From an uncultured Opitutia bacterium (GTDB taxonomy: Bacteria > Verrucomicrobiota > Verrucomicrobiia > Opitutales > UBA953), in the NCBI GenBank assembly GCA_903910245.1, contig CAIVYX010000142.1, positions 1-19,869 of the forward strand: 19,869 nucleotides of DNA, written 5' to 3'. Shown here in pieces: positions 6,897 to 16,518 of the stretch (the stretch's first letter is position 1; every line of letters begins with the position of its first letter). The position numbers were made by a program, and so were the translations under genes. The notes under the pieces were generated by a model. The model was not told where the DNA came from, searched no databases, and worked only from the letters and a program-made list of their open reading frames with translations.

Positions 6897-8183
6897 CTAT
6901 GCGTTAATAAATCCCACCACGAACCAGAGGCTCGAACCCACCACCAGACCGGTGGCAAGCCAGCCAAGCAAGAGAATCCAACGCGGCGCGACGAAGGCCC
7001 CCATCATCTGGGCGTCGCCGGTCATGCGCACAAGCGGCCAACAGGCGAAGCCGAGCTGCAGGCTGAGGATAACTTGGCTCCAGAGGAGCAGCGACTCCAC
7101 CCTGCCCTCCCCGGCCAGCCCGACGACCAGCAAGGCGGGGGCAAGCGCCGCCAGACGGGTCGACAAACGGACGATCCAGCCCGCCAACTTAATCTTCAGG
7201 AAACCTTCCAGGACGATTTGACCAGCCAGCGTGCCGGTGATGGTCGCATTCTGACCCGAGGCCAGAAGAGCCACGGCGAAGAGCGTACCAGCAAACGTCA
7301 CCCCCAGCACGCCATCCAGCAATCGATGGGCTTCGCGGATATCCGTCACGACTTCGGGCCGGCCGTGGAACGCCGCGGCACTGAGCACCAGCAGGCCGGC
7401 ATTGACGAAAAACGCCAAGCAGAGCGCGAGCGTGGAATCCCAGGTGGCGAAGCGCATGGCCTCGCGGCGCTCGGCTTCCGTCTTCCCGAAATCACGGGAG
7501 CCGACGATCGATGAATGCAGGTAAAGGTTATGCGGCATCACCGTGGCGCCGATGATACCCAGCGCGACGAAGAGCATGCCGGGGCGCGTCAGCACAGCCG
7601 TGGTCGGCACGAAGCCTTTGACCAGTTCCGCGATCGCAGGTTTGGCGAGCAGGAGTTCAATGCCCACGCAGGCGGCCACGGTGAGCACCAATACCGCGAC
7701 GAGGGCTTCCAGCCAGCGATAACCTAGGCGCGTCAGAGCCAGCAGCAGCAACACATCCAAGGCGGTGATGATGGCGCCGAAAAATAGAGGAATGCCGAAG
7801 AGAATCTGTAACGCGATGGCCGAACCGAGGAGCTCGGCGAGATCGCAGGCGACGATGCCGATCTGGGCCGAGACCCAGAGGAACTTCGAGACGCCCGGAG
7901 AATAGCGCGACCGGCAGGCCTGGGCGAGATCGAGACCGGTGGCGACGTTGAGGCGCACGCAGAGGTGCTGGAACAGGATCGCCATCAGGTTCGACAGCAG
8001 AATAACCCAGAGCAGCGCATAGCCGAACTGCGAGCCACCGGCGAGGTCGGTGGCCCAGTTACCTGGATCCATATAGCCAACCGAGACAAGGAAACCCGGA
8101 CCAACGAAGCCGAGGAAACGACGAAAAGCACCGAAGCGCGAGGCCGCGCGGGCTTGGGTCGGTTCATCTGTCCTCATCACCAT
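6897..8183 (-). CDS. Nramp-family divalent metal ion transporter (MntH-like)
   Basis: Proton-coupled inner-membrane importer, in this family usually of Mn2+ or Fe2+. The 428-residue length and about 11 hydrophobic helices fit. The unwound metal-binding segments are visible: DPGN in helix 1 (residues 39-42, within VGYMDPGNWATD) and MPHN in helix 6 (216-219, within GATVMPHNLYLHSS); the latter's Met is the soft-metal ligand that favours Mn/Fe over Mg/Ca. The start is ATG 8183, with ATG 8177 as an alternative. A consensus TTGACA lies about 30 bases upstream and overlaps the TGA stop of the preceding gene, so it may have its own promoter. No Mn riboswitch or MntR-type site is recognisable. Confidence 0.93.
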   Translation of the reverse strand: MVMRTDEPTQARAASRFGAFRRFLGFVGPGFLVSVGYMDPGNWATDLAGGSQFGYALLWVILLSNLMAILFQHLCVRLNVATGLDLAQACRSRYSPGVSKFLWVSAQIGIVACDLAELLGSAIALQILFGIPLFFGAIITALDVLLLLALTRLGYRWLEALVAVLVLTVAACVGIELLLAKPAIAELVKGFVPTTAVLTRPGMLFVALGIIGATVMPHNLYLHSSIVGSRDFGKTEAERREAMRFATWDSTLALCLAFFVNAGLLVLSAAAFHGRPEVVTDIREAHRLLDGVLGVTFAGTLFAVALLASGQNATITGTLAGQIVLEGFLKIKLAGWIVRLSTRLAALAPALLVVGLAGEGRVESLLLWSQVILSLQLGFACWPLVRMTGDAQMMGAFVAPRWILLLGWLATGLVVGSSLWFVVGFINA

Positions 8184-8207
8184 TGAGCATCACTAGCGAC
8201 CGCGCCC

Positions 8208-8213
8208 TGTCAA
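8208..8213 (-). promoter_or_regulatory. Consensus -35 box for the Nramp gene
   Basis: On the minus strand TTGACA (8213 to 8208) starts 30 bases before the Nramp ATG and contains the TGA stop codon of the upstream membrane-protein gene (8212-8210). A matching -10 box is not clear (TAGTGA 12 bases on, or ATGCTC at 17). Confidence 0.3.
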
Positions 8214-8623
8214 CCCGCCGCCTGCGCGAAAGAAACTCCGGCCAGAATCGTCCAGAGCGCCGTCCGCCAGGCATGCGACCGAACCAACTCGGCGAGAGCC
8301 GGCGACGATGGCCCTTCATGCTGAAGCCGCCGATGGCACGGCACGGACCAGAAAGCGGTCAAGGCCCAGCAGACAAGGACGAGAAGGAGTCCGATGAAAC
8401 GTCCATCAAGGAAAGTCAGCCAGATATGTCCGCCCAGCTGTGCCAGTAGCAGCGGCCCGACGACCCAGCCGACCCGACGAGTATAGGTCTCATGCGCCTC
8501 GGCGAAGCCTTCGGCCCGCCAGCGGGCGAAGTCTGGATAGGTGCAGAGCAGGATTAGCCAGGAGACCGCGGCCATGGCGACATCGACGCACGCCACGCCG
8601 GATTGGATTAAATGAAGGTCCAT
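8210..8623 (-). CDS. Uncharacterised four-helix membrane protein
   Basis: I cannot name a characterised family. The 137-residue protein has four hydrophobic stretches at about residues 8-28, 52-70, 75-93 and 117-135. Conserved-looking polar features are YPDFARW in the first loop, the motif TRRVGWVVGP leading into helix 2, a His in helix 2 (AQLGGHIWL), VPCHRRL after helix 3 and an Arg-rich SHAWRTALWT before helix 4. Buried His and Arg residues like these could bind a ligand or cofactor, but this is inference. ATG 8623 is placed just downstream of a promoter-like TTGTGC and lacks a ribosome site. The gene diverges from the sulfatase across a 59-base gap, and its stop is 26 bases before the Nramp start on the same strand. 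Confidence 0.78.
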   Translation of the reverse strand: MDLHLIQSGVACVDVAMAAVSWLILLCTYPDFARWRAEGFAEAHETYTRRVGWVVGPLLLAQLGGHIWLTFLDGRFIGLLLVLVCWALTAFWSVPCHRRLQHEGPSSPALAELVRSHAWRTALWTILAGVSFAQAAG

Positions 8624-8649
8624 GAAGGCACCGAAGTCAGTTTTGCCCT

Positions 8650-8657
8650 TTGCACAA
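8650..8657. promoter_or_regulatory. Shared element for two divergent -35 boxes
   Basis: The 8-mer TTGCACAA carries TTGCAC on the plus strand (8650-8655), 33 bases before the sulfatase ATG, and TTGTGC on the minus strand (8657-8652), 34 bases before the ATG of the membrane-protein gene. It lies at the midpoint of the 59-base gap. Plus-strand TAAACC (8671-8676) could be the -10 for the sulfatase. Neither gene has a Shine-Dalgarno site. Confidence 0.4.
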
Positions 8658-8682
8658 CCCGGCGAGACGTTAAACCCAAGTC

Positions 8683-10527
8683 ATGCCCCGCCTTCTCTTT
8701 GGCCTATTCCTCGGTGCCTTGCTCGCGCTCGTCCCTGCCTCCGCGCAGCAGATCCCGCCCAACTTCGTGATCCTCTTCGCCGATGACCTCGGCATCAATG
8801 ACCTCGGTTGCTTCGGCCGCAAGGATCAGAACACGCCCAACCTAGATAAACTCGCCGCCGAAGGCGCCCGCTTCACTCAGGCCTATGCCGCCGCGTCCGT
8901 CTGCTCGCCTTCGCGCGCTGGCCTCCTGACCGGCCAGAGCCCGGCCCGCCTGAAGATCACGACCTTCCTCCCCGGACGCAGCGACCGTGCCTCGCACCGC
9001 GTGCTGGGCGCTTCCCTGAACTACAACCTTCCGGACGGCGCTCAGACCATCGCCCAGCTCCTCAAACCCAAAGGCTACGTGTCGGCCGCGGTGGGCAAGT
9101 GGCACCTCGGCGGCAAGGGTCATCAGCCGACCGACCACGGCTTCGATGAATATTTCGCCGGCAAGGCCAATCCAGGCGCCGAATCGCCGCAGGGCGGCAA
9201 AGGCGAACTCGGCCAGGCGGACTTCGCAGTGAAGTTCATCCAGAAGAATAAGGCTAAGCCCTTCTTCCTCTACCTCGCTTTCGACAACCCGCACATCCCG
9301 CTCGCCGCGCCAGCCAAGGGCATCGAAGCCAACGCGAAGTCCTTCCACCCGACCTACGCCGCGCTCGTCGAATCACTCGACACCGCCGTGGGCCGAGTCC
9401 TGAAGGCCCTCGAAGATAACGGTCTCTCGAAGAACACCTTCGTGGTCTTTGCTGCCGATAACGGCGGCGTGCATATCTCGGAACTCAAGGAAAGCCCGCC
9501 CACCTTCAATGCGCCGTCCCGCGCGGGCAAGGGCTTCCTCTACGAAGGCGGCATCCGCACGCCCCTCATCATCCGCTATCCGGGCCGCCTCGCGTCCAGC
9601 GTGATCAGCGAACCCGTCGTCCTCGGAGACCTCTGCCCGACCATCTGCGCGTTGGCCAAGGCGGCACCTCCCACGACGCTCGATTTCCAGGACCTTTCAC
9701 CCCTACTCTTCGATAGCAAGCCTCCGGCCGACGCCAAGCCGCGTGTACTCTTCTGGCACCAGCCGCACTACATGAACCAAGGCGGCAAGCCCGCGGGCGT
9801 GGCCCGCGAAGGCGAGTGGAAGCTCATTGAGCAATACGAAGACGGTAGCCTCGAGCTGTACAACCTCGCCAAGGATCCGAGCGAGACCACCGACCTCGCC
9901 GCCGCCGAACCCGCCCGGGTGGCGGCCCTGCGCGGCAAACTCGAAGCCTGGCGCCGCAGCGTCGGCGCGGAGCCGATCAAGGCTAATGCAAATTTCGGAC
10001 GCGCCCTCTGGAATGACTGCTTTGTGAAAACCGACGTCAGCAAGCTCCAAGCCCTGCCGACTTCCGAAGCCATGCGTCCGCTCCTCGCCGATTGGCGCAA
10101 GGCGATGAACGACGCCACAACCGAAGGCGCAAACTCTCTCATCTTCCTTGAAGCCCGCGACGCCCAGGTGAAGGCGACGAAGATGAAATATGAGGAGCCG
10201 CCGCAGAAGGATACCCTCGGCTTCTGGGTAAACGCCGAAGACACCGCTTCCTGGATCTTCCACGCGCCGAAGGCTGGCACCTATCGCGTGACCGTGCTGC
10301 AGGGCTGCGGCAAGGGCAATGGCGGCTCGGTCGTCGCCCTCGATACCAAGCAGGGCTCGTGTGAATTCACCGTCGAAGAGACCGGCCACTTCCAGCGCTT
10401 CGTCCCCCGCGAGGTCGGCAAGCTCACGCTCGTCGCCGGCGAGAACACGCTCACCGTGCGCCCAGTCAAGAAGGCCAAGGCCGCGGTCATGGACCTCCGC
10501 CGCGTGATCCTCGAGCGCGTCGAGTAA
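8683..10527 (+). CDS. Secreted sulfatase (formylglycine type) with C-terminal beta-rich module
   Basis: Hydrolyses sulfate esters, probably of polysaccharides or glycosides. Residues 1-21 are a signal peptide ending ASA-Q. The alkaline-phosphatase-like core carries the metal Asp pair in FADDLG (D34, D35), the FGly signature CSPSRAGLLTGQ with the maturable Cys at 74 and Arg at 78, GKWHLGG (K139, H141), H204 in DNPHIPL, and D259/N260 in FAADNGG. The core ends with ELYNLAKDPSETTDL near residue 404. Residues 485-614 form an additional beta-rich region (APKAGTYRVTVLQG, then GENTLTVRP) resembling carbohydrate-binding modules fused to sulfatases. No formylglycine-generating enzyme lies in the window, so maturation depends on a gene elsewhere. 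It stands alone, flanked by oppositely oriented genes, and is not in a polysaccharide-utilisation cluster here. Confidence 0.93.
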   Translation: MPRLLFGLFLGALLALVPASAQQIPPNFVILFADDLGINDLGCFGRKDQNTPNLDKLAAEGARFTQAYAAASVCSPSRAGLLTGQSPARLKITTFLPGRSDRASHRVLGASLNYNLPDGAQTIAQLLKPKGYVSAAVGKWHLGGKGHQPTDHGFDEYFAGKANPGAESPQGGKGELGQADFAVKFIQKNKAKPFFLYLAFDNPHIPLAAPAKGIEANAKSFHPTYAALVESLDTAVGRVLKALEDNGLSKNTFVVFAADNGGVHISELKESPPTFNAPSRAGKGFLYEGGIRTPLIIRYPGRLASSVISEPVVLGDLCPTICALAKAAPPTTLDFQDLSPLLFDSKPPADAKPRVLFWHQPHYMNQGGKPAGVAREGEWKLIEQYEDGSLELYNLAKDPSETTDLAAAEPARVAALRGKLEAWRRSVGAEPIKANANFGRALWNDCFVKTDVSKLQALPTSEAMRPLLADWRKAMNDATTEGANSLIFLEARDAQVKATKMKYEEPPQKDTLGFWVNAEDTASWIFHAPKAGTYRVTVLQGCGKGNGGSVVALDTKQGSCEFTVEETGHFQRFVPREVGKLTLVAGENTLTVRPVKKAKAAVMDLRRVILERVE

Positions 10528-10531
10528 GTCC

Positions 10532-10837
10532 TCAGCGCGTCGCTAACAGCACGCGCAGTTCTTCCTCGGGCTCCTCGTGGCCTTGCGCCACGGCGAGAGC
10601 GAGCGCGTCCGTGAAGACCGCCTTAGCCGCAGGCATGTCACCGACGGCCTGCAGGCTCTTACCGAGCAAGATCCGCGGCATCATCCAGTCCGCCTTGGAT
10701 GCGACGGCGAGGCGCAGATGCTCGATGGCCCCAGCCGCGTCGCCTTCCGTGAAGAGCGCCTGACCGAGGGAGAAGCGGAACAGTGGATTCGCGGGATCAG
10801 ACGCGACGTGCCGACGGAAGATTTCGGAACGGGACAT
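10532..10837 (-). CDS. Small TPR protein downstream of glgB
   Basis: A 101-residue, mostly helical protein. Two tetratricopeptide-like repeats can be read: about residues 16-48 (PANPLFRFSLGQALFTEGD, then AIEHLRLAV) and 50-84 (WMMPRILLGKSLQAVGDM, then AKAVFTDAL). TPR units mediate protein contacts; the partner is unknown. ATG 10837 lies 2 bases past the glgB stop, and a partial ribosome site AAAGG precedes it; a TTG at 10843 overlapping the glgB stop is a less likely start. Very tight spacing implies translation coupled to the branching enzyme. It ends 4 bases from the sulfatase stop (convergent) with no hairpin between them. Confidence 0.85.
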   Translation of the reverse strand: MSRSEIFRRHVASDPANPLFRFSLGQALFTEGDAAGAIEHLRLAVASKADWMMPRILLGKSLQAVGDMPAAKAVFTDALALAVAQGHEEPEEELRVLLATR

Positions 10838-10839
10838 AT

Positions 10840-13041
<2,202 letters not shown>

Positions 13042-13070
13042 CCCGAGAGACTCCACGCAGGGCGGTAAAT

Positions 13071-13076
13071 CGGCAA
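13071..13076 (-). promoter_or_regulatory. Candidate -35 box of glgB
   Basis: TTGCCG on the minus strand begins 35 bases before ATG 13041; GAGTCT follows after 17 bases and would be the -10. The arrangement would place the transcript start at the ATG and overlaps the alternative GTG start at 13056. Confidence 0.28.
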
Positions 13077-13097
13077 GCGCTCATTGCCCGAAAAACC

Positions 13098-13131
13098 TTG
13101 AGGGAAATCCCGGACCGACAACGCTCGCCAG
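13098..13131 (+). promoter_or_regulatory. Candidate promoter of the lptD-like/scpA operon
   Basis: TTGAGG (13098-13103) starts 34 bases before ATG 13132. The -10 is poor (GACAAC at 13117-13122 or CAACGC at 13119-13124). No Shine-Dalgarno sequence precedes the ATG, so a leaderless transcript is possible. It lies in the 90-base gap divergent from glgB. Confidence 0.3.
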
Positions 13132-15300
13132 ATGCCTGGCCGCCGTTTCTGGATTCTTGCCGCAAGCCTCTCCCTGACCGTGGCGGCCCTGGCGGCTGAA
13201 CCCGCCCAAGTCGTGGCTAAACTCGCCGAAGTGATGCCCAACATCGTCGCCGACACCTTCGCCCCGGAAGAAGGGGGTAAGGTCCTCGTCGCCACCAACG
13301 CCCACCTCGAAAGCAATGGGACAACCATCGACGCCAAGAAGATTCGCTTCGACACCCGCACCGGCACCATCATCGCCGAAGGCAACGTCGTGTATGCCAC
13401 CAAGAACCTGCGCATCATCGGTGACAAAATTGAGTCCGATCCACGCAACGACACCATCGTGGCGACCAACGTCCGGTTCGGCCGAGCGCCCCTCTACTTC
13501 ACCGCCGAGTCGCTGAAAATCGTCAAGGGCAATAGGACTATGCGCGGATTACGCATGTGGAATAGCGAACCTGAGCAGCTCGGCATGCATCTCAAGATCT
13601 CCGAGGCGGCTTATACGGAAGCCGACGACCGCCTCAGGATTCGCAGCGTCACGCCGCACGTGGCTGGTATCCCGTTCTTCAACCTCCCGTATTACGCGCA
13701 GGACGGCTATCGCGACATCCCTTACGACCTTTACCTTAACACCGGCAGCGAAGATCACCAAGGACGCTACCTGCGCTCCACGTTCCTGATGCGCCAGTCC
13801 CCTTCCCTTTGGGTCGGCGGCCTGCTCGATATCTACGGCAAGTCTGGTATTCTCGTCGGCCCAGCGTTCCGCTACGACAATTCCAAGCAACCTGAGGGCG
13901 GCATCGTCTGGAAGGGTAAGTTTGAGAGCGGCTATATCAGCGACCGCGGTGACCTGCTTACCGATGTCTACGGCCGCACCCCGGATCGCCAGCGCGCCTT
14001 CCTGTTCGGCGAGGTCAATGGCCGCACCGTCGACGGCGTCGAGTTCGCCGGCAATATCTTCGGCCAGTCGGACCCCGGGTTCATGCGGGATTTCCGCCCG
14101 AACCTAATCCGCGAAACCGGCAACCCCCAGGCGAACTTCGAAGTCTCCGCACCCTACGCCGGCGGTTATCTCTCCGCCTCGCTCACAGCCAAGGCGGATA
14201 ACTACCAGGATATCGTCCAGAAGCTCCCTGAGTTCCGCTTTGACCTGCCGCCGCAGGCGATGGACGGCAGCGACTGGAATCGCCGTAGCTTCGTGAGCCT
14301 CGGCTACTTCTCCGAACGCCCGTCGGCCGACCTGCCCCTCGCCAACTTCCAGACGGCCACGCTCGCGAGCGGGGCTTGGTCGACCGCCCGCCTTGACACC
14401 TATTTCGGAGTTAACCGCACCTTCGCCCTCAACGAGTGGCTGACGTTCAAGCCCGTGGCCGGCGTCCGTGCCACTGGTTGGTCCCAAGGCATCAACGGCA
14501 ATGGCACCACCGCCAAGGTCATCGCCCAGACGGGCTTCGACCTCGAGGGTCTCGCCACCGGTTCCTGGGACTTCGTGGCCAACAAGTGGGGCATCGACGG
14601 GATGCGCCATAGCATCCGACCCCTCCTGCAATACCGCGTCATGCCTGGCGCTGACCGTGGGATTGGCACCGTGCCCATGACGCAGCGTGCCGTCTCGGCT
14701 TCGGCCTTGGAAGAAGTCGATCTCGCCGACCGCCTCGACCCCGCCTCCACGACTGACCGCCAGGTCGTCCGTTTTGGCCTGCGTAATACCCTCGAGACCC
14801 GCGATGCCAAGTTCGGCACCCGTGAACTCGCGCGCGCGGACCTCTTCGCTGATTGGCGCGAAGGTCCGACGGCCGCGGATACCGGACGCAGCGACCTGCA
14901 CTGCGCGATCAGCCTGACGCCCGCCCCATGGGTCAGCGTGAGCTCCGGCCTGCGCCTACCCAACGGCGGCGGCGCCGCGCTCGAATCCATCCAGAGCATC
15001 GCCTTCCACTCCGGCGACTTCTGGCGGACCTCCTTCAGCTGGGTCGAACTCCGGGAGATCACCCAAGCCCGGCAGCTCATCTGGGAAGGCCGCGTGACCT
15101 TGAATTCGATCTACACCCTCGTCGCCACGCTCAACTACGACGCGCTGGCCGGCCAGACCACTTACGAAAGTATCGGTATCATCCAGCGCATCGCGAATTC
15201 CTGGGAGCTCGAGTACGGGGTCATGCAGCGACTCGACCCCATTAACAACGGCAAGAGCTCATTGGGCTTCCAACTGCGGGCTAGATTATTCAAGTTCTGA
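13132..15300 (+). CDS. LptD-like outer-membrane LPS-assembly protein
   Basis: LptD forms the outer-membrane barrel that inserts lipopolysaccharide into the outer leaflet. The 722-residue protein starts with a signal peptide (residues 1 to about 22). Residues 45-125 are an OstA/LptA-type beta fold (HLESNGTTIDAKKIRFDT, then IIAEGNVVYATKNLRIIGDKI). The rest is repeated beta strands, with FFNLPYY, DIPYDLYLNTGSEDHQGRYL, FLMRQSPSLWVGGLLDIYGKSG and a terminal aromatic (LRARLFKF), as expected of an outer-membrane barrel. A single Cys (591) is present, so the two disulfides used to mature E. coli LptD cannot form. No lptE or surA is adjacent. A distant LptD-like barrel with another cargo is possible. 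scpA follows 2 bases after the stop. Confidence 0.8.
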   Translation: MPGRRFWILAASLSLTVAALAAEPAQVVAKLAEVMPNIVADTFAPEEGGKVLVATNAHLESNGTTIDAKKIRFDTRTGTIIAEGNVVYATKNLRIIGDKIESDPRNDTIVATNVRFGRAPLYFTAESLKIVKGNRTMRGLRMWNSEPEQLGMHLKISEAAYTEADDRLRIRSVTPHVAGIPFFNLPYYAQDGYRDIPYDLYLNTGSEDHQGRYLRSTFLMRQSPSLWVGGLLDIYGKSGILVGPAFRYDNSKQPEGGIVWKGKFESGYISDRGDLLTDVYGRTPDRQRAFLFGEVNGRTVDGVEFAGNIFGQSDPGFMRDFRPNLIRETGNPQANFEVSAPYAGGYLSASLTAKADNYQDIVQKLPEFRFDLPPQAMDGSDWNRRSFVSLGYFSERPSADLPLANFQTATLASGAWSTARLDTYFGVNRTFALNEWLTFKPVAGVRATGWSQGINGNGTTAKVIAQTGFDLEGLATGSWDFVANKWGIDGMRHSIRPLLQYRVMPGADRGIGTVPMTQRAVSASALEEVDLADRLDPASTTDRQVVRFGLRNTLETRDAKFGTRELARADLFADWREGPTAADTGRSDLHCAISLTPAPWVSVSSGLRLPNGGGAALESIQSIAFHSGDFWRTSFSWVELREITQARQLIWEGRVTLNSIYTLVATLNYDALAGQTTYESIGIIQRIANSWELEYGVMQRLDPINNGKSSLGFQLRARLFKF

Positions 15301-15302
15301 GC

Positions 15303-16163
15303 GTGACGGACACCCCACCAAACTCCCCTTCGGTCCCCGAAGACGGCATTTTGCCGCCAGCCGACCTGCCCATCCGCCTCGATGTCTTCGAAGGACCGCT
15401 CGACCTGCTCCTGTTCCTAATCCGTAAGAGCGAGATTGATATCTACGACATCCCGATCGAGAAGGTCACGCAGCAGTACCTCGAGATCCTGCGCACACAG
15501 GAGAAGGATAACCTCGAGCTCGCGGGCGACTTCTTCGTTATGGCCGCAACGCTCATGTACATCAAGAGCCGCATGCTTCTGCCAGTCGAAAGCCGCCCGG
15601 AAGAGGATGTGGCCGCCGCGGACGAAGGACATGACCCCCGCTGGGCGCTCGTCCAGCAGCTCATCCAGTATAAGCGCGTCAAGGAGACCGCCGCTATCAT
15701 CCGTGGGCTCGTCGATGACCGTCAGGGCCTACTCGGCCGCCACGTCTTGCAGCCTCAAGGCGAAGACGCCGTCGCGCGACCCGTCGCCCCAGCCGACCGC
15801 ATCGAACTCTGGAATACCTTCAACCTCGTCCTTCGCCGCCTGGCCGAACGCATTCAGCCAGGCAACATCACGACCGAGACCGTCACGGTATCCGACCGCA
15901 TGGAGACAATCCTCGCCCGCCTCGAGACCGAGACCACGTTCGCCTTCACCAGCTTACTGCCCGAACGTCCAACCATTGGCTTCCTTGTGGCCACCTTCCT
16001 CGCGTGCCTCGAACTGGCGCGTCTAGGAAAGTTGGCCTTAGAGCAGGATGCCGCCTTTGCGGAGATCAATTGCTCCAAAGCCGAAGCCGCCACCGTGCCG
16101 AACGCCGGCGAAGCCCTCGAAGGTAAGTCGGAATTCGACGAGCCCGCCGGCGAGGCCAACTGA
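15303..16163 (+). CDS. scpA: Segregation and condensation protein A (ScpA)
   Basis: Kleisin subunit of the SMC-ScpAB condensin, acting on the nucleoid in chromosome segregation. The 286-residue protein carries the hallmark N-terminal helix-turn region LPIRLDVFEGPLDLLLFLIRKSEIDIYDIPI (from residue 22), followed by AGDFFVMAATLMYIKSRMLLP and a C-terminal winged-helix region (FTSLLPERPTIGFLVATFLACLELARLG). The ends (1-20 and after about 255) are low-complexity. The start is a GTG 2 bases after the lptD-like stop, with no ribosome site, so translation is probably coupled. scpB is not in the window. Confidence 0.94.
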   Translation: MTDTPPNSPSVPEDGILPPADLPIRLDVFEGPLDLLLFLIRKSEIDIYDIPIEKVTQQYLEILRTQEKDNLELAGDFFVMAATLMYIKSRMLLPVESRPEEDVAAADEGHDPRWALVQQLIQYKRVKETAAIIRGLVDDRQGLLGRHVLQPQGEDAVARPVAPADRIELWNTFNLVLRRLAERIQPGNITTETVTVSDRMETILARLETETTFAFTSLLPERPTIGFLVATFLACLELARLGKLALEQDAAFAEINCSKAEAATVPNAGEALEGKSEFDEPAGEAN

Positions 16164-16172
16164 GCCACGGGC

Positions 16173-16206
16173 TTGAAATCGCCGCCGGCCTGGCCAGACT
16201 TTACCC
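16173..16206 (+). promoter_or_regulatory. Candidate promoter of the 81-residue protein gene
   Basis: TTGAAA (16173-16178) begins 34 bases before ATG 16207; GACTTT (16197-16202) lies 18 bases downstream of it and would be the -10. No Shine-Dalgarno site is present, so the transcript may be leaderless. Confidence 0.38.
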
Positions 16207-16452
16207 ATGGCTCGCGCTAAGCGTCCTTCCAACCATCTGCTAGGCATCGGTCTTGATGCTCAGGACAAGCATAAGCGCATCACCCGTGGCGAAGGCTTCA
16301 ATCTCGTGGGCGGCTCGGAGGATACGCACGAACGGATGACCGAGACCGTGATTAAGACCTCCGAAGACCTCAGTCGCAAGGGCCGGACCATCGCCGAAGC
16401 TCACCCGGAGGAGTTGGCCGACCTGCTCCGCAAGCACGACCGTGGTGCTTGA
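16207..16452 (+). CDS. Conserved small protein of unknown function (81 residues)
   Basis: Not a characterised family that I know. The protein is short, highly charged and soluble, with no signal peptide or membrane helix. It has a basic N-terminus (MARAKRPSNHLLGIGLD), a central KRITRGEGFNLVGGSEDTHERMTE stretch with a glycine turn, and a C-terminal helical part (HPEELADLLRKH). I have a vague memory of similar HKRITRGE/GGSEETHERM proteins in PVC-group genomes, but cannot verify it. Codon use matches the neighbours, and the ATG lies right behind a promoter-like TTGAAA/GACTTT, which supports a real gene. The following gene starts 66 bases on. Confidence 0.75.
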   Translation: MARAKRPSNHLLGIGLDAQDKHKRITRGEGFNLVGGSEDTHERMTETVIKTSEDLSRKGRTIAEAHPEELADLLRKHDRGA

Positions 16453-16518
16453 GCCAAAAAGGAGCCACAGACGGGTTGACTCACCTCTTTCGCAGGATTT
16501 GACTTCCACTCCCTAAAA

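Noticed and set aside
14104..14901. 265-codon frame antisense to the lptD-like gene
   Set aside because: Gly/Glu/Val-biased shadow with no start context and no domain.
16455..16506. AAAAAGGAG followed by a possible 8-codon TTG-started leader peptide before the Pro-rich gene
   Set aside because: The spacing is long, the start would be TTG and the peptide is too short to support; the TTG is better explained as part of the TTGACT promoter element.
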